Part shown: one piece after another, positions 1 through 11,806 of the stretch
Layout of the letters: each line of letters begins with the position of its first letter
How positions within the stretch are numbered: position 1 is the first letter of the stretch
Source: Strobilurus pachycystidiatus
Taxonomy: Eukaryota > Basidiomycota > Agaricomycetes > Agaricales > Physalacriaceae
DNA length: 64,000 nucleotides
Direction of reading: 5' to 3'
Assembly: GCA_019915135.1 (NCBI GenBank)
Contig: JAHLMK010000016.1
Coordinates: 372,001 to 436,000 of the forward strand
The notes under the pieces: model-generated
What the model was told of the DNA's origin: nothing
Seen by the model: only the letters and a program-made list of their open reading frames with translations
Database searches by the model: none
Program-made: the position numbers and the translations under genes

Positions 1-162
1 TGAATATTCCAACGACGTTTTGATCCTGCAGGTACGGTCTTGAAGCTAGTCGCACGCCCAGCTTTGAATACATGGGGCGAATATTCGGTGATGTATTCTC
101 CCAGGCGCCGTAGCGTACTCGTCATCCTCGGCAACGAATGACGAACGGTGCGATGCGTCAAG

Positions 163-1214
163 TAAGGACCTTAACGAGTCATACTCGGGTAAACCCGTGA
201 CTCGTTGCGCAAGTATCCGTGCCCACAAACTGATACTCACGATCCGCGTCATACTCGAGTATAGTATACCCGCGAGTTTGACGGGTCGAGTATCCGCAGG
301 CGGGTACTCGCAAAATACCCGCAGTTCATGCCCGATGATCTCCCCGGGGCAATGGCACCGGAGATCTCAGCCGTGCATGATCCCAGTAAGTTGGGGGAGG
401 TGGTAGGGGTTTGAGGGGAGTCGAGGAAGGCGTTGGGGAATTGTACCGACGGTGGTGGTATGCCAGTGGCGGGGTGGTGGTGTATGGCGGGAGGTAGTAG
501 TGAGAGTATCTGCAAAGATCAACATACAATGACAGCATCAATCGACACCGTCCACGAACAAAATTGAACATACCGTAACTGACACGGTGTCGTCAGCAGA
601 CGCGCCGCGGCGCACGCACACCTTGCATAACTCAGGTGCTGTCCTGCAGCCGCCAAAATGTCCCTCTTCTGCAATATGGCCTATTGGGGGCCGTCGTTGT
701 TGCTCTCCATTGAGTGCTGCCCGTTTGCAGGGGCTTACGCGTCGTGGTTGGCCCGTTGCTAGGGCCGCGACGCCCTAGCAACGGCCCGCGGATGTCGTCT
801 CTGCCCTCTGGCACGCGAGGGGTCGTCCAGTGAGAGGCCAGCTGACAATCGTCAGACTGGCTGGGCTGACAATTGTCAGGCCCAGGTGTGGTGGTGGTGG
901 TTGAAAGAGACCACGATTGATCAACCAAGATGATTGTATTGTCATCTCGGATGATCGGATCAATCACCTGGGCGTTGTTCGTGACTGCGAACAACGCTCT
1001 TTGCACTTCTTTGCCCGCTCATTGACATGAGCAGGTAACGGCGGGTGATCATGAGTATCCATCTCGAGTACTCATGCTTCCAAGCCCGTACTCGCGACCC
1101 GTTTGCTACTCGGGTTGCCTAAACCCGCGGATCAAACGGGTCGAGTATCCGAGATGTCCGACGAGTCGGGTACGCGGGTATATCCGCGACCCGCGTAACT
1201 CGTGGGGGTCCTTA
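163..1214. mobile_element. hAT-like non-autonomous DNA element, 1052 bp
   Basis: The ends are imperfect inverted repeats beginning TAAGGACC and ending GGTCCTTA. They are flanked by a perfect 8-bp target duplication GCGTCAAG (155-162 and 1215-1222), the length typical of the hAT superfamily. Both subterminal regions carry repeated ACTCGGGTA / TACCCG motifs, resembling transposase-binding arrays. The interior has no convincing coding region but holds several strong hairpins: about 337-365, 751-785 (13-16 bp arms) and 972-997 (10-bp arms), plus a looser pair at 908-964. It shares subterminal motifs and internal blocks with the element at 9431-11806. A transposase source is not visible in the window. 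Confidence 0.85.
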
Positions 1215-1289
1215 GCGTCAAGTAGAAATTGTCTTCGATTGTTTTATGCATTGACTGATAGACTTCCACAAGGACGGAACGCTTCAACA

Positions 1290-4200
1290 CTAGTTTTTTC
1301 GTTCAGTTGACACCCTTGCCAGCAAAGACCACCTGCTGAAGGTAAGCTTGAATCCATAGCCGGTTAGGAGCTTACTCACCTTTGTGTACAGATTATTCAA
1401 TTCCTGTAACCAATCGAAGGCGCGGAAACCATCTGGGGTGCCCTTGATGTTGTAGAGCCAATTCCGGAGAACGGCTTCGCGTAAACGCGGTGGATAGACA
1501 TGGAAAAGGTCCGATAGGAATTTCGTGAGATGTGCGGCGTACTTATGCTTCCCGGTAGCTGCGAAGATGGTGATCAAGTACGGCATCAGCTGCAAGATCC
1601 GCCCTACATCGCCATAGTTCATGGATCGTGCAAACTCGAGGTACAGTAGCCCATGTTGATTCCGGAGGCACATATTTTCGAAGACCTGATCGTGTTCTGC
1701 AGCTGGTCCTTCCTGCGTATCCGCGAAATTGTCACCTGGCAGATGCTTCGCCATGATAGCCTCTGAGAGCACGACGATATCCTCCCATTCAGGCAATGAC
1801 TTGGCCCAGGCCTCGAGGGAGTCAAACTTGTACTTTGCCTTGACCTCGACGGTCCAGATGTCCAGGAAATCGGCCCAGGTTACGTGGTGGATAGTCTCAT
1901 GCATCACACGGAAGGCAGGACCATTCTTCGAGGTAAATTCACCTGTATTCTTGGGTCTCAGGCGATTGACATACTCGAAGACTCCCAGGGGCTCCTGTCG
2001 ATCCGCAATCGGCTGTACATGGATACGCCAGTACGCGTTCACGAATGCCATCTTGACATGGAACAACCCGGGTATGAAGATGATATTCTCCAGTCGCCGG
2101 AACGGGGTCGCCTCAATCTTACGCGTCCGACGCATGCCATCGATCCTCTCCTTGGTACCCAGATCTCCATGGAACAGCGACAAGTACTTTGCGTGAAAGT
2201 TAACGTCGATCCGGCGCTGTTTGTTGAAGATCTCGATCAAGACCTCTCAATTTCCATTGTAAGTCCCTTCATCTGCATCAACAGCCGCACCTGGGATCTG
2301 ATGATCCTTCTCTGCAAAGGAAAGAGGTCGTACGCTGGCTGGCTTGCCCAGCTTATCCTTGAACACCAAGAAAGCACCCCCTGCTCCGTGCTCTACCAGG
2401 ATGGCGCGGACGTGCCAGATCAGCCCATCCATCATCCCCGGGTCCGGTGTCGATGGTGCTGCCGATGTCGATGTCTCAGGCGGAAAGTCTGAGGGTGTGG
2501 AATTGGGAGGGGGGAGTGTTCACGGGGGCGGAAGAGGCGTTGGAAGTAGGTCCTTGAACCCGGGACGTTTGATGCTCGGATCATCGCTGTCGAGGTCGAT
2601 GTTGTGTTCACTGGTGAGACGAAGCTCAGGCACAAACTTGAGGTCGCGTTTGATGTCAACGTTGCGATACGGTAGGTAGGTCACCGCTGTCGCACTCCAG
2701 TGGTACTTATTGTTTTCTAGCGTTATCTGTCCCTTGTGGAAATCCATGTCGTAGTTGTCGTAGATGCTGTTGCTGGGCTCAAGGGTTGCCAACCGCTCTC
2801 GAGCCTTGACATACAACGAGTCGACCATATTCTGCACAGTACCCGTCGGCACAGAAATGCCCATGTGCGACACCAACTCCATGATCGCCTCCGGACACTG
2901 CTTGGACTCGAGAAAGAACCCGATAGCAGACTGCAGTGAGTTGAATTTCTGATTCGAGCTATGCCCTAGCACTGAAAGAACAACCACGCGTTTCTAGAAA
3001 CATTATCTCAGTACATAACCACGACAATTAATGTAGGAAGTCACGATTGATGCTAATTCCTTTTCTCGCTTCAGTCGGTCCTGGGTACGCCAACGTCGTT
3101 TCTTTTCCGCTCCTTCTTCGCTGTCTGATTCGTCTTCGTCCTCTTCAGGACGCGGTGCTTGGACTCGAATGGACTCTTGGTCAATATCCATGTCAGCTTC
3201 ACCATGAAAGGCCGGAGGATCGATGTCCGTGTCCATGATCTCCGAGTCTGCATCCTGTTCATCGGCCCCGTCGTCTCCGAGAAGTCTTGTGGCTCTTCGC
3301 GCCTGCTCCAACGCCTCCTCTTCCTCGGCCAATTCGATAGCAGCCTGATGACCTGCCTCTCGAGCATCCAGCAAGCGCGTCAAGAGCTCCCACAAGTGAG
3401 GGCAAGTCTTCTCCATCCGCACGGCCAACTCCTCAATGGCAAACCCTTCTAGCTGGCTGAGCGCAACCGTCTTAGCCCCAAAATGAAGGTCGGACCGCCT
3501 GTCGATGAGATCAATCACTGCATGAAACATACCGTATTCACGCCAAAAATATAGTGAAAAAATGTAAAATTTATTTAGCATTTTTTCACTTTGAGAATGA
3601 TAAAATTATCATGAAATTGAGTAAAAATATGATGAATGCATTTAATTATAATAAGATATAGCATATATTTATTATCTTTTCATGTATTTTTATAATATTT
3701 TCATCATTCTTAAAGTGAAAATATGGTAAAGAAATTTTACATTTTTTCACCATATTTCAAGCGTAAATATGATATGTTTCATGCAGTGAATGAGCTTAAG
3801 CTGGTAGACCTTCACCGCTTTCTTGGTGATATGAACAGTGATGCTTTCATCAGGCCGCTCTGTCAAGACATCGAGTACCTGCTCCATGTTACAGACAATG
3901 CTGTTCCGATGGCGCTGCATGTTGATGATATGCTGGCCGTGCCGTATTGTCTCGCGAAATAGATCCAACAAGGAGGCGTGGTTGTCATCAAGGATCTTGA
4001 CAATGCTATTGATCCAAGGGACACGGTGGGAGGTGTACATCGAGGACATAGTGGGGGATGAAACCAGAGAGTCAAGTATCTACGCCATCGCTTCCGACCC
4101 CGACTGACATCCGTCCCTCTCTTCATCCAGATTTCTTATCCTGACATCAGCACGAGGCAGAATGACTCGGTAGGCAAATCGACTCACCCATCTGATGCAA

Positions 4201-4462
4201 TCTGACTTGAGAGATGTTGGAGACGTGTATAGGTCATCGCATCGCCGGCCACCCAAATAATCGGGCCATGGGAAGGCGGCGCCACATCAACACGATCCAG
4301 CATCACAGGGATGCTTTCCTGTGGGATAGTCTCGGAGCTATTGGTGTCGGGCATCACGAGTGGTGGCGGCAAATCTTCCAGTCCATCATCGGGTGCGGTT
4401 GTTTCGCTAGCAAGAGAGAGGAAGACCATATTGAAGTAGAATGTAACTTGCACACTGGCCAT
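1290..4462 (-). pseudogene. DUF6589-family protein, degenerate
   Basis: Fragments on the minus strand give a DUF6589 protein, a large basidiomycete family of unknown function often near transposons. Recognisable pieces in order: a possible N-terminal piece (4184-4462), SIVKILDDNHASLLDLF (near 4000), FGAKTVALSQLEGF (near 3480), a very acidic linker, SSNQKFNSLQSAIGFFL (near 2950), AAVDADEGTYNGN (near 2260) and FHGDLGTKERIDGMRR (near 2170). Three defects are visible. A MITE sits in the reading frame (3510-3789). A TGA at 2247-2249 stands where the family usually has Trp (GNWEVL). After a likely intron the frame stops near 1307 (…GKGVN*), so the C-terminal part is missing. A likely intron lies near 2960-3003. 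The family assignment is from remembered motifs, not a search. Confidence 0.75.
3510..3789. mobile_element. AT-rich MITE with long terminal inverted repeats
   Basis: Two arms of about 90 bp (roughly 3510-3603 and 3700-3789) are near-perfect reverse complements; each contains CACTGCATGAAACAT at the outer end and GTGAAAAAATGTAAAATTT further in. The segment is far more AT-rich than its surroundings. The pentamer ATGAG occurs on both sides (3505-3509, 3790-3794) and is a possible target duplication. It interrupts the DUF6589 frame between KVYQLKLI and DRRSDLHFG. No coding capacity. Confidence 0.8.
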
Positions 4463-5853
4463 AGTAGTCGTACCGGAACTGGTTAATTTGAATTCTAGAA
4501 TGATTTATTGATTCGAGAATTTATAGCTATGGGGCACGAGGCATATGTGGAAGTTTTGTGCCATCGATAGAAGACATGAGGCTGAGAAAGGAGGCGCGCT
4601 GCGCGCTGGAAGGCTTCGCCAAACAAACAAACGTGGTGTTTTATGCCAGTCGTCCTAACGCCTTAGAAAAATGAATAAGGTTTGCGGAGAGAGGTAAGGG
4701 CAATGATAGATAAGGATAAGATAAAAACATGTCATATCAATTACAAAACATGTGAAACCACGCCACAGTATCCAAGATTCATTTTTCTAGGCGTTAGGGC
4801 GAATGGGAAGGAGTCTGGGTTCTCACCAATTTATCCCATATGAAGTTGTCACCCAACATCTAGGTTCGCAGAAAACGATGCACTGTATCTGGCCATCTTC
4901 ATAGCTTGTGCCAGGTCTCCGTGCAAGGATGTTGAGATTCGATATGCAATCTAACTCGAAAGCCATTAAAAGCAGGGATAGGTAGTCTCGTCCGTACGCC
5001 ACCTTGTCGAACGATGACTGGTCCAGGTGAAGGTGGAGAATAGGCCGGGCCGGCTTGAGCCGGTTCCTTTGCGCTTGCGCAGCTTTCAACCTGCTTTCAA
5101 CTGCCATCACCGTCTCGACGTTGACCGTCAACGCTCCCCAACCCTGCCCCAACCCATCTTGCCCGGTGGCTCATGGCTCTGATTGTCATCACGACTGACG
5201 CTCTTGTGCTCCGTCCCCCCAATCGACTGTGTATGGGGTTATACCTCCCCTGTGCCACGACCTCGACTCTCAGCTCAGCTGGACAGCGGCATGTCTCTCT
5301 TACTTTGTTCACCGGGAGTATCGGGACCTCGTGCTCTGGCTAAGTCTCACTCAAGCCGCATGCGATTTATTATCATCGGGCGCTGTGTCTGCTGCTTCGT
5401 GTGGTCTGCTTTGTCATTTTCATGTTTTTCGATTCGCGTAGCAGTCAAACTCAAGTGATGCTTGCTTGCTTTCCAGGAGCCGGATAATTTGGCTATGACG
5501 GGGAAGACACGTCGCGTTGACGAATACTCGAGTTCTTTTCGGGGGCGCTTACGGCGCCAGGTGATGTCAAATGTGGCGTGTTGTTGCTGAGTGTATGCGT
5601 TTGTGTATGCCGCCAGATTCCATCCAAGATCCCCTGTAGCAAGCCCTTTTCTAGAATACTGTTTCGCTTCATGTAAATGACTGCTAGTTGCCAGAGTCAA
5701 TGCCACGGCTGCGTCCCAGAAACGCCACCAGCTTGAATGAATGGGGTGCGTCAATTGGAAACGTCATTCCGATTGTATAAATCATGATGACGCACCGGGC
5801 TGCCCCATTAAGGTCCGCGCCATAACGCTTCTTTCTTGTCTACCACCACCACT
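4463..5853. other. Intergenic region with one short inverted repeat
   Basis: No convincing gene. An open stretch on the minus strand at 5347-5754 has no recognisable domain and overlaps the upstream region of the acyl-CoA synthetase, so I treat it as chance. The only structured feature is the inverted repeat at 4654-4798. Confidence 0.5.
4654..4798. repeat. Short inverted-repeat element (~145 bp)
   Basis: CCTAACGCCTTAGAAAAATG at 4654-4673 is matched by its near reverse complement at 4777-4798 (ending CTAGGCGTTAGG); one base is missing on the right. The interior is non-coding. This is the shape of a small MITE, but I cannot define a clear target duplication. Confidence 0.5.
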
Positions 5854-8125
5854 ATGCCGCTGCACACTGAAATACCTGGCTATTATGGCAAAGGCTCTGT
5901 CGAAGTCTCCCCGCCCGCCCGCGAGGGCGAGGGCGGGATCCGCCGCCTCGCAATCACCGCTGACCGCCTCGTGACGCAGCCATTCGAAGGCGTCGACGTG
6001 ATTCCCGACGTTCTCGACTACGCGGCGCGCACCTACGGCTCACGGAACGCCATCGGCTGGCGGAACGTAGTCGACGTTCACACCGAGGAGAAGGAGGTGA
6101 AGAAGATTGTGGACGGCAAGGAAACTACAGAGAAGAAAAAGTGGAAATACTTCGAGCTCAGCGGTTACCAATTCCTGTCCTACATCGACTTCAAGGAGAA
6201 GATATCGGCGCTTGGACGCGGCCTCGTTGACCTTGGGGTCGAGGCGGGCGACATTTTCAACGTGTACGCGCAGACTAGGTATGTGCGCCTATTTTATCCC
6301 ACCGTCGTCTTGCTCAGGAGCGGCCAGCGCCAATTGGCAGCTCATGGCCAACGCCTGCGGGCTCATCGGTACCACAATAGCGACCGCCTACGATACGCTT
6401 GGCGAGTCGGGCCTCACCCACTCGCTCAATGAGCCTGAATGCGTCGGTCTCTTTACAAATGCCGTCCTCCTCCCCACCCTCTACAACGTGCTCAAGAACA
6501 CTCCCACCATTAAATACATCATCTACGACGGGGAGCCCAACCCCAAACTCGCCGACGATCTCCACGCCGTCCGCGACTCTATCCGCGTCCTCCACATAGA
6601 CGATCTCGTCGAAGTTGGCAAGAAGGTCTCTCCCGACGTTCTTGTCGACCGGCGTCCTAAACCGGACACCGTTGCCTGCATCATGTACACCAGCGGCAGC
6701 ACTGGTCCCCCAAAGGCGTTGTTCTGACGCATTCAAACCTCGTTGCATCCATCGGTGCCATTTACGTCCTCCTGGGCCACCACCTTACCACAGACGACAC
6801 CTACATGGCTTATCTACCGCTCGCACACGTGTTGGAGTACATCGTAGAGCTTGCCATGCTCTTCGCCGGTGTCACCTCCGGCTACGGGCAGGTCAAGACC
6901 TTAACCGACGCCTCTGTCCGGAATTGTAAGGGTGACATCGCCGAACTGCGCCCTAGTATCATGGTCGGTGTTCCGGCGGTGTGGGAGATGATCCGCAAGG
7001 GTATCCTCAGCAAGATTGCAGCCGGTGGAGCCATCCGCAAAAGCGTCTTCAACGGTTCCATGACTCTCAAGAAGAAGAACGTTCCTGTCCTTGCCCAGGT
7101 CGCCGACAGCGTCGTCCTCAGCAATGTTCGCGCCGCCACTGGCGGTCGTCTACGCGTCGGACTCTCCGGCGGAGCTGCTATCAGTCGCGAGACCCAGGAA
7201 TTCTTGAACGTTGCGCTGTTCAACCTTTTGCAAGGCTAGTTGCCTCCACTTTGATGCTGTCAATCTCTGAGTAATTTCTTAGGGTACGGCATGACCGAGT
7301 CGTGTGGAATGTGCGCTATTATGCCACCAGAAGTCTTCCGGTACGGTGCCGTTGGACTCCCGATGAGTTCTGTCGAAATCAAGCTCCTCGACGTGGTCGA
7401 TGCGGGTTACACGTCGAAGAGTGACCCACCGCAGGGTGAGGTGTGCATCCGTGGGCCCTCCGTCACCAAGGGCTACTACAAGCGCCCCGATCTGAACGAG
7501 GATCCCAACATCTTCACCGAAGACGGATGGCTGCGCACAGGCGATGTAGGCCAGTGGAACTCGGACGGCACGCTCACTCTTGTGGACCGCATCAAGAACC
7601 TCGTCAAGCTCGCTGGAGGAGAGGTACGGCACATGAACTTGCATACAGTTCCGGCTAATACTTCGACAGTACATCGCGCTCGAACGTCTAGAAGCCACCT
7701 ACAAGTCGTGCAATCTCATCAACAACATGTGCGTGTACGCTACCGCCGAGGCCAAGCAGCCCGTCGCCATAATCATCCCACACGAGTCGCACCTCCGGCA
7801 CCACCTCGAGTCGGTCTCTGGCGTCGATGCCAAGGCCGGTCTGTCTGCCTTATGTCACAACAAGAAGGTCGCGGATTTGGTGCTGAAGGAGTGCAACGCC
7901 ATCGGGAAGAAGAACGGGTTCAAGCAGATGGAGCTGCTGCAGGCAGTGATCCTCACGGCGGACGAGTGGACGCCGGAGAACGGGCTCGTCACCGCGGCGC
8001 AGAAAATCCAGCGCAGTGCAATTGCGAAGAAGTTCGACAAGGAAATCAAGGCATGTTTTTCCACAGGTGGACAGGCCATAACTCATCGACGTTCTAAATT
8101 ATAGGAGATCTACAAGAACCAGTAG
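5854..8125 (+). CDS. FAA1: Long-chain acyl-CoA synthetase (apparent 1-nt frameshift)
   Basis: This enzyme activates long-chain fatty acids to acyl-CoA with ATP (ANL superfamily, FAA1/FAA4 type). Start ATG 5854. Exons: 5854-6278, 6328-7234, 7283-7623, 7670-8050, 8105-8125. With one missing base restored the coding length would be 692 codons including the stop, close to yeast Faa1/Faa4. Motifs: YTSGSTG (about residue 261), YGMTESCG (about 445), GWLRTGDVG (about 525) and DRIKNLVKLAGGEYIALE (about 540-560). Introns 2 (7235-7282) and 4 (8051-8104) start with GC, not GT; introns 1 (6279-6327) and 3 (7624-7669) are GT-AG. The frame breaks in a run of five C at 6707-6711, inside the ATP-binding loop just before PKG; the family sequence needs six C. 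All else is intact, so this is either a very recent lesion or a homopolymer error. FAA1 versus FAA4 cannot be separated by eye. Confidence 0.9.
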
Positions 8126-8644
8126 AGGGATATGCTCGGGGACTTTTGTTTTGTGTAATTGCTTCATGTATTTTAGTTTACAGCCTCTATTAACTGTTCA
8201 GACATCGCTGTGTTTTTGCGCGATTGGCGCGCTTCGGACATGTCTTCCGATGGTCGGTGAACCAAATCTATTGACGTCGAAGATTTATGAGAAGTGGTCA
8301 GTAGATGGCTAGGTGGCTGAGATTTTGTCGCCGTCTCTTTCTCTGGCGTACACGACGTGTAATGTGTTGCTCTCGAGAACCCTCTTCCCTCTCGGCCTTC
8401 ATGTGCATGTCCACTCAACCTCCTGGGCGGTATTAGCACAAATAAGCGCCCATGCTGACTCACTTCCGGCATCTCCGTAAGTAACGACATCTTCTCTTTC
8501 CTGTAAAGTGTGAGGGCTGACAAGGCCCAGCAATAACGGTGATGACAATGACAGGCAAACATAACACACTGTAATGCAGTACTCTGTATTAATATTCTGC
8601 TGTAATTCACAAGTAAAGGATGGTAACAATTGAGCCAATTACAT
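8126..8644. other. Intergenic, downstream of the acyl-CoA synthetase
   Basis: No gene recognised. It separates the 3' end of the acyl-CoA synthetase from the 3' end of the convergent membrane-protein pseudogene. A minus-strand open stretch at 8173-8745 has no recognisable features. Confidence 0.5.
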
Positions 8645-9430
8645 TTACACAATATGGGTAATGTTCTGTTGACCAGCAGGTTTATTGTACTGTACATCCA
8701 ACTCCTGCTCAGAGTTGGGAACTGCGTGGCTTGACCGTGTACCATTCACGGTCCCTCGATTTGGATTATCACCAAACTGGATGGTTGAGACAACACCAGT
8801 CACTGGGCATCTGCCATTGGATGTCTGGATTGATGCCTCAACGCTGTTGTTCAACTGTACAAGAATTATGGTCAGAGTTGGTAAGATTGCCTAAATACAC
8901 TTAGTCAATATAGTCTAGTATGTGTCAAATTCTGGATACACACTGCAAGATATGAAGAAATAGTTTTGAAGATTTCCAATGGCATAATAATAGAGCTGAA
9001 CACAACTGGATCTTGATTGTACAGAACTGTTTAAATAGTGAGTAGAAGCTAGGCAATGTGAATTAATGTGCAAAGTCATAAAGTTAGAATTTGAGTGGTA
9101 AGCACCTGAGTTCCAGCTAATATGCCTCCAGTTTCAACAAGGAGAATCAAAATTCTGGTAACTTGAGAATGTCGTTTTGAGAGAAGCCCATAATGCTGCC
9201 TATTTTAGATACCAGTACAGTTAGCAACTTTAGAATGAACTAGAATTTGAATTTGACAAGATGTTTTACATACCATGTCTTCACCGCAATACAACCTGTT
9301 GCAAAAAGATTTGCTCCCAGTGATATGACAGAACTTGCCACAAGAAATCTGTTTGCAAGTGCTTCTCCAGTGGAATGCTGACTTATATCTCCAGAAGTTG
9401 CAAGAGCTGAGTATACTATCCACGTCACTG

Positions 9431-11806
9431 TAGAGTCCCCAACAAGTGCCGCAAAAACGGGTATACCCGTGTGCGACACTTGTATCCGGGTAGACCCTTA
9501 CTCGGGTATGCTATACTCGGGTATTGGGTAATACCCGGGTAGCGGGTAAGTATTGAGCCAGGCGCTCAGCTCACCGGATACCTGCCGATACCTTGTGGCT
9601 GGGAGTAGGGTGAGGGGAAGTGACTGGGACACGGGCGGGGTGTGGGCGGAGGATGCTGGTAGGAGAGTAGAGGATTTGGTGGTGGGGAGCTGAACATCGA
9701 GCGGGGGAACTCTTTAATTTCGTCGGGGGCGCCGAGCGCTCAAAGGAGCGTTCCACATACCCACAACGAATGGGTGGTGGCGATGTGATGAGGAATGGGA
9801 GGGTGTGCGCGGTGTGGTGTGGTGATGGTGAGGGGGCGGGGTCGCTAATGAGAGGGAGGGCAACAGTGGCATGCAGTCACAATGACTAACGTCGTGGGTG
9901 GGAGCAAATGTGCACTGAGTGGGTGGCGGTTCCAGAAGCGGCATGGGGGTGGGTGAGGGTTGGCGGTGAATGGTGTGCCACGGGCGAGAGGATGGGCGGA
10001 GGTTGGCAATGGCAGGGATAGTAGCGCTATTGGCAACGGCAGCCGTAGGTATTATTGTGAGCAGTGAGCAAGGCGATAAAAAGGAGCATACCACGCTGGC
10101 TGGAACATCCTCCGACGTCCAGCCAGTCATCCAGTCCATCTACTCGCGCGCCCGGCAGGTAGTCGCATCTGCCGAGGCCTGGGTGCTTGAAACCCCGATC
10201 TGGATCTGCTAGACATAAGTCCCACTTGTTAGCAGGGCTTTTGGATGACCTGCGTTGTCCAATGGGTGTTGACGCGCATAGATGCGGGCCAACGTCATCC
10301 ACGGCTGTCGTGAGCCGTGAAGAGCCGATCCAAGGCAGGCGAGCGTCGGATATGTCAGATAATAGATATAGAAACCCCCAGGCAGAAGCCTGGGGCTGGA
10401 TGGCACGTCAACGACGATGTGCCATGGCGGTAAGACAAGAGTTGGGACGACGCAAGCATTCCGATCACTGTCCGGCATTTGCCGGATCGTGAACGGAGCA
10501 TTGTCGACGTCGTTCGGAACGTCGACGACGACCTCGGAGTAGCATGTAAGCTGTCGGGATACGCATTGTAAGTATATATTGACCATTTCCGAGTATATTT
10601 GGGCCCCTCCTTGTGACTAACGGCAGGAACTCACCTTACGTGGTGAGTTCCCCATTCAAAATCTGACCGGACGGGCGCTGCAGCCCGCTGCCATGCGCCG
10701 GCTAGCCTCAAGTCACTTAGAATGGATGTTGGGCATCGTATGCTTCCTTTTCAGCGTGAAATCAGGGCAGCCGACACCCATCTTAGATTGTATTAGAAGT
10801 CAAAATCACTCAAACGTTGACTTGGAGGGATCAACAATACATGGTGACTCTTTTCACCTGTATTATCAGTAAAATTGCAGAATGTCTTGATAGATGTGAT
10901 AGGACTGTGCTTGCAAATCCTGCAGCTCCCCGACGCCGTGCTCAGCCGCCATCGTCATCGCCGTTCGCCAGATTTGGCGCCGGCGTCACGGACCGAGAAT
11001 CCGACAGCGTTCGGATTTGTTCTCTTTCCCTCATACCACCACCATCCACTCGACGGCAACGCCTAGGATGGCCCCGACCCCTACAGTTAACAACACCAAC
11101 CTCCAGGACGCCGTTTCGTAGCCGTCGCTATGGAGACAAACACCGGACGTGCCGCGTAAGCCCTGCGCTGCGGGCAGCATCAGATTGAGGACGTTCGGGC
11201 AGCGTTCTGCCCGACAATGACGACGATGAGCTATCCCGCCGTGCCGGCGAGCATGCCTCAAACGCAGGGGCGGGGATTCCTGGCTTCAGGCGCGTGTCCT
11301 CTTTTTTCACACTCTAAGTTTGCCATTTCATCGACGTTAGCAGCGCTCACCGCGCAGCTAATGTCTCATTTTACCTCTGACTACTTGAAATTTAGGCTCT
11401 GGAAGTCAATCACAACCCGATCCCACCTCCACTCCTCAGGACAGCCACCCACTACGACGGCGACAACGACTACATGCGACTGCAACTACCACTACAATCA
11501 CTGCCATCTTGCCACTGCTGCCCCGCCATATCTCCACTGCCCTCGCCAAATGCCTGCCATGTTCACCATCTCATCATCTTCCACTTCCTCATGCCCGGCT
11601 GAGGCCCCCTGCGCAATTGCTCGGGGGGATTCGTCGTGCATGAAGTTGGCTTCAAGTATCACCAAGGATACTCGCTCCATACCCGTACCCGTACCCGCTC
11701 CAGCGGTACTCGGGTACCGGGTATGGATTGGGCTAGCCTTCTGATGAGTGAACACCCGGCGGGTAGAGTATCGCGATACCCGGGTATATACTCGTTGGGG
11801 ACTCTA
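9431..11806. mobile_element. hAT-like non-autonomous element, 2376 bp, in membrane-protein gene
   Basis: Ends are inverted repeats TAGAGTCCCCAAC…/…GTTGGGGACTCTA with a perfect 8-bp target duplication CGTCACTG (9423-9430, 11807-11814). Subterminal zones (about 9455-9550 and 11660-11795) are packed with CTCGGGTA / TACCCG repeats, as in the 163-1214 element. The middle (about 10290-11370) is the hairpin-array repeat copy A. No transposase-like coding region is visible. The perfect target duplication suggests a comparatively recent insertion. Confidence 0.85.
10290..11370 (+). repeat. Hairpin-array repeat, copy A
   Basis: A non-coding segment containing successive short perfect or near-perfect palindromes. 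Examples: CACGGCT…AGCCGTG (10300-10319), CCCCAGGC…GCCTGGGG (10376-10395), TGGCAC…GTGCCA (10401-10424), TCCGGC…GCCGGA (near 10471), GTCGACGT…ACGTCGAC (10503-10526), GGAACTCACC…GGTGAGTTCC (about 10626-10651), AATCCGA…TCGGATT (10998-11017), TCGGGCAG…CTGCCCGA (about 11195-11214). The same series, in the same order, occurs inverted at 13190-14372. The left boundary is set where the two copies stop aligning (AACGTCATCCACGG). Confidence 0.75.

Noticed and set aside
5347..5754. 135-codon minus-strand frame upstream of the acyl-CoA synthetase
   Set aside because: No domain and no intron or start context; lies in the presumed promoter region.
10817..11188. Possible protein in hairpin-array copy A (with a relative in copy B)
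   Set aside because: The shared stretch follows DNA-level similarity including hairpins, and the frames diverge or stop outside it. Structure, not protein, appears to be conserved.
9431..11806. Helitron or Crypton as the nature of this element
   Set aside because: A perfect 8-bp target duplication and inverted ends fit hAT. Helitrons insert without duplication and lack such ends.
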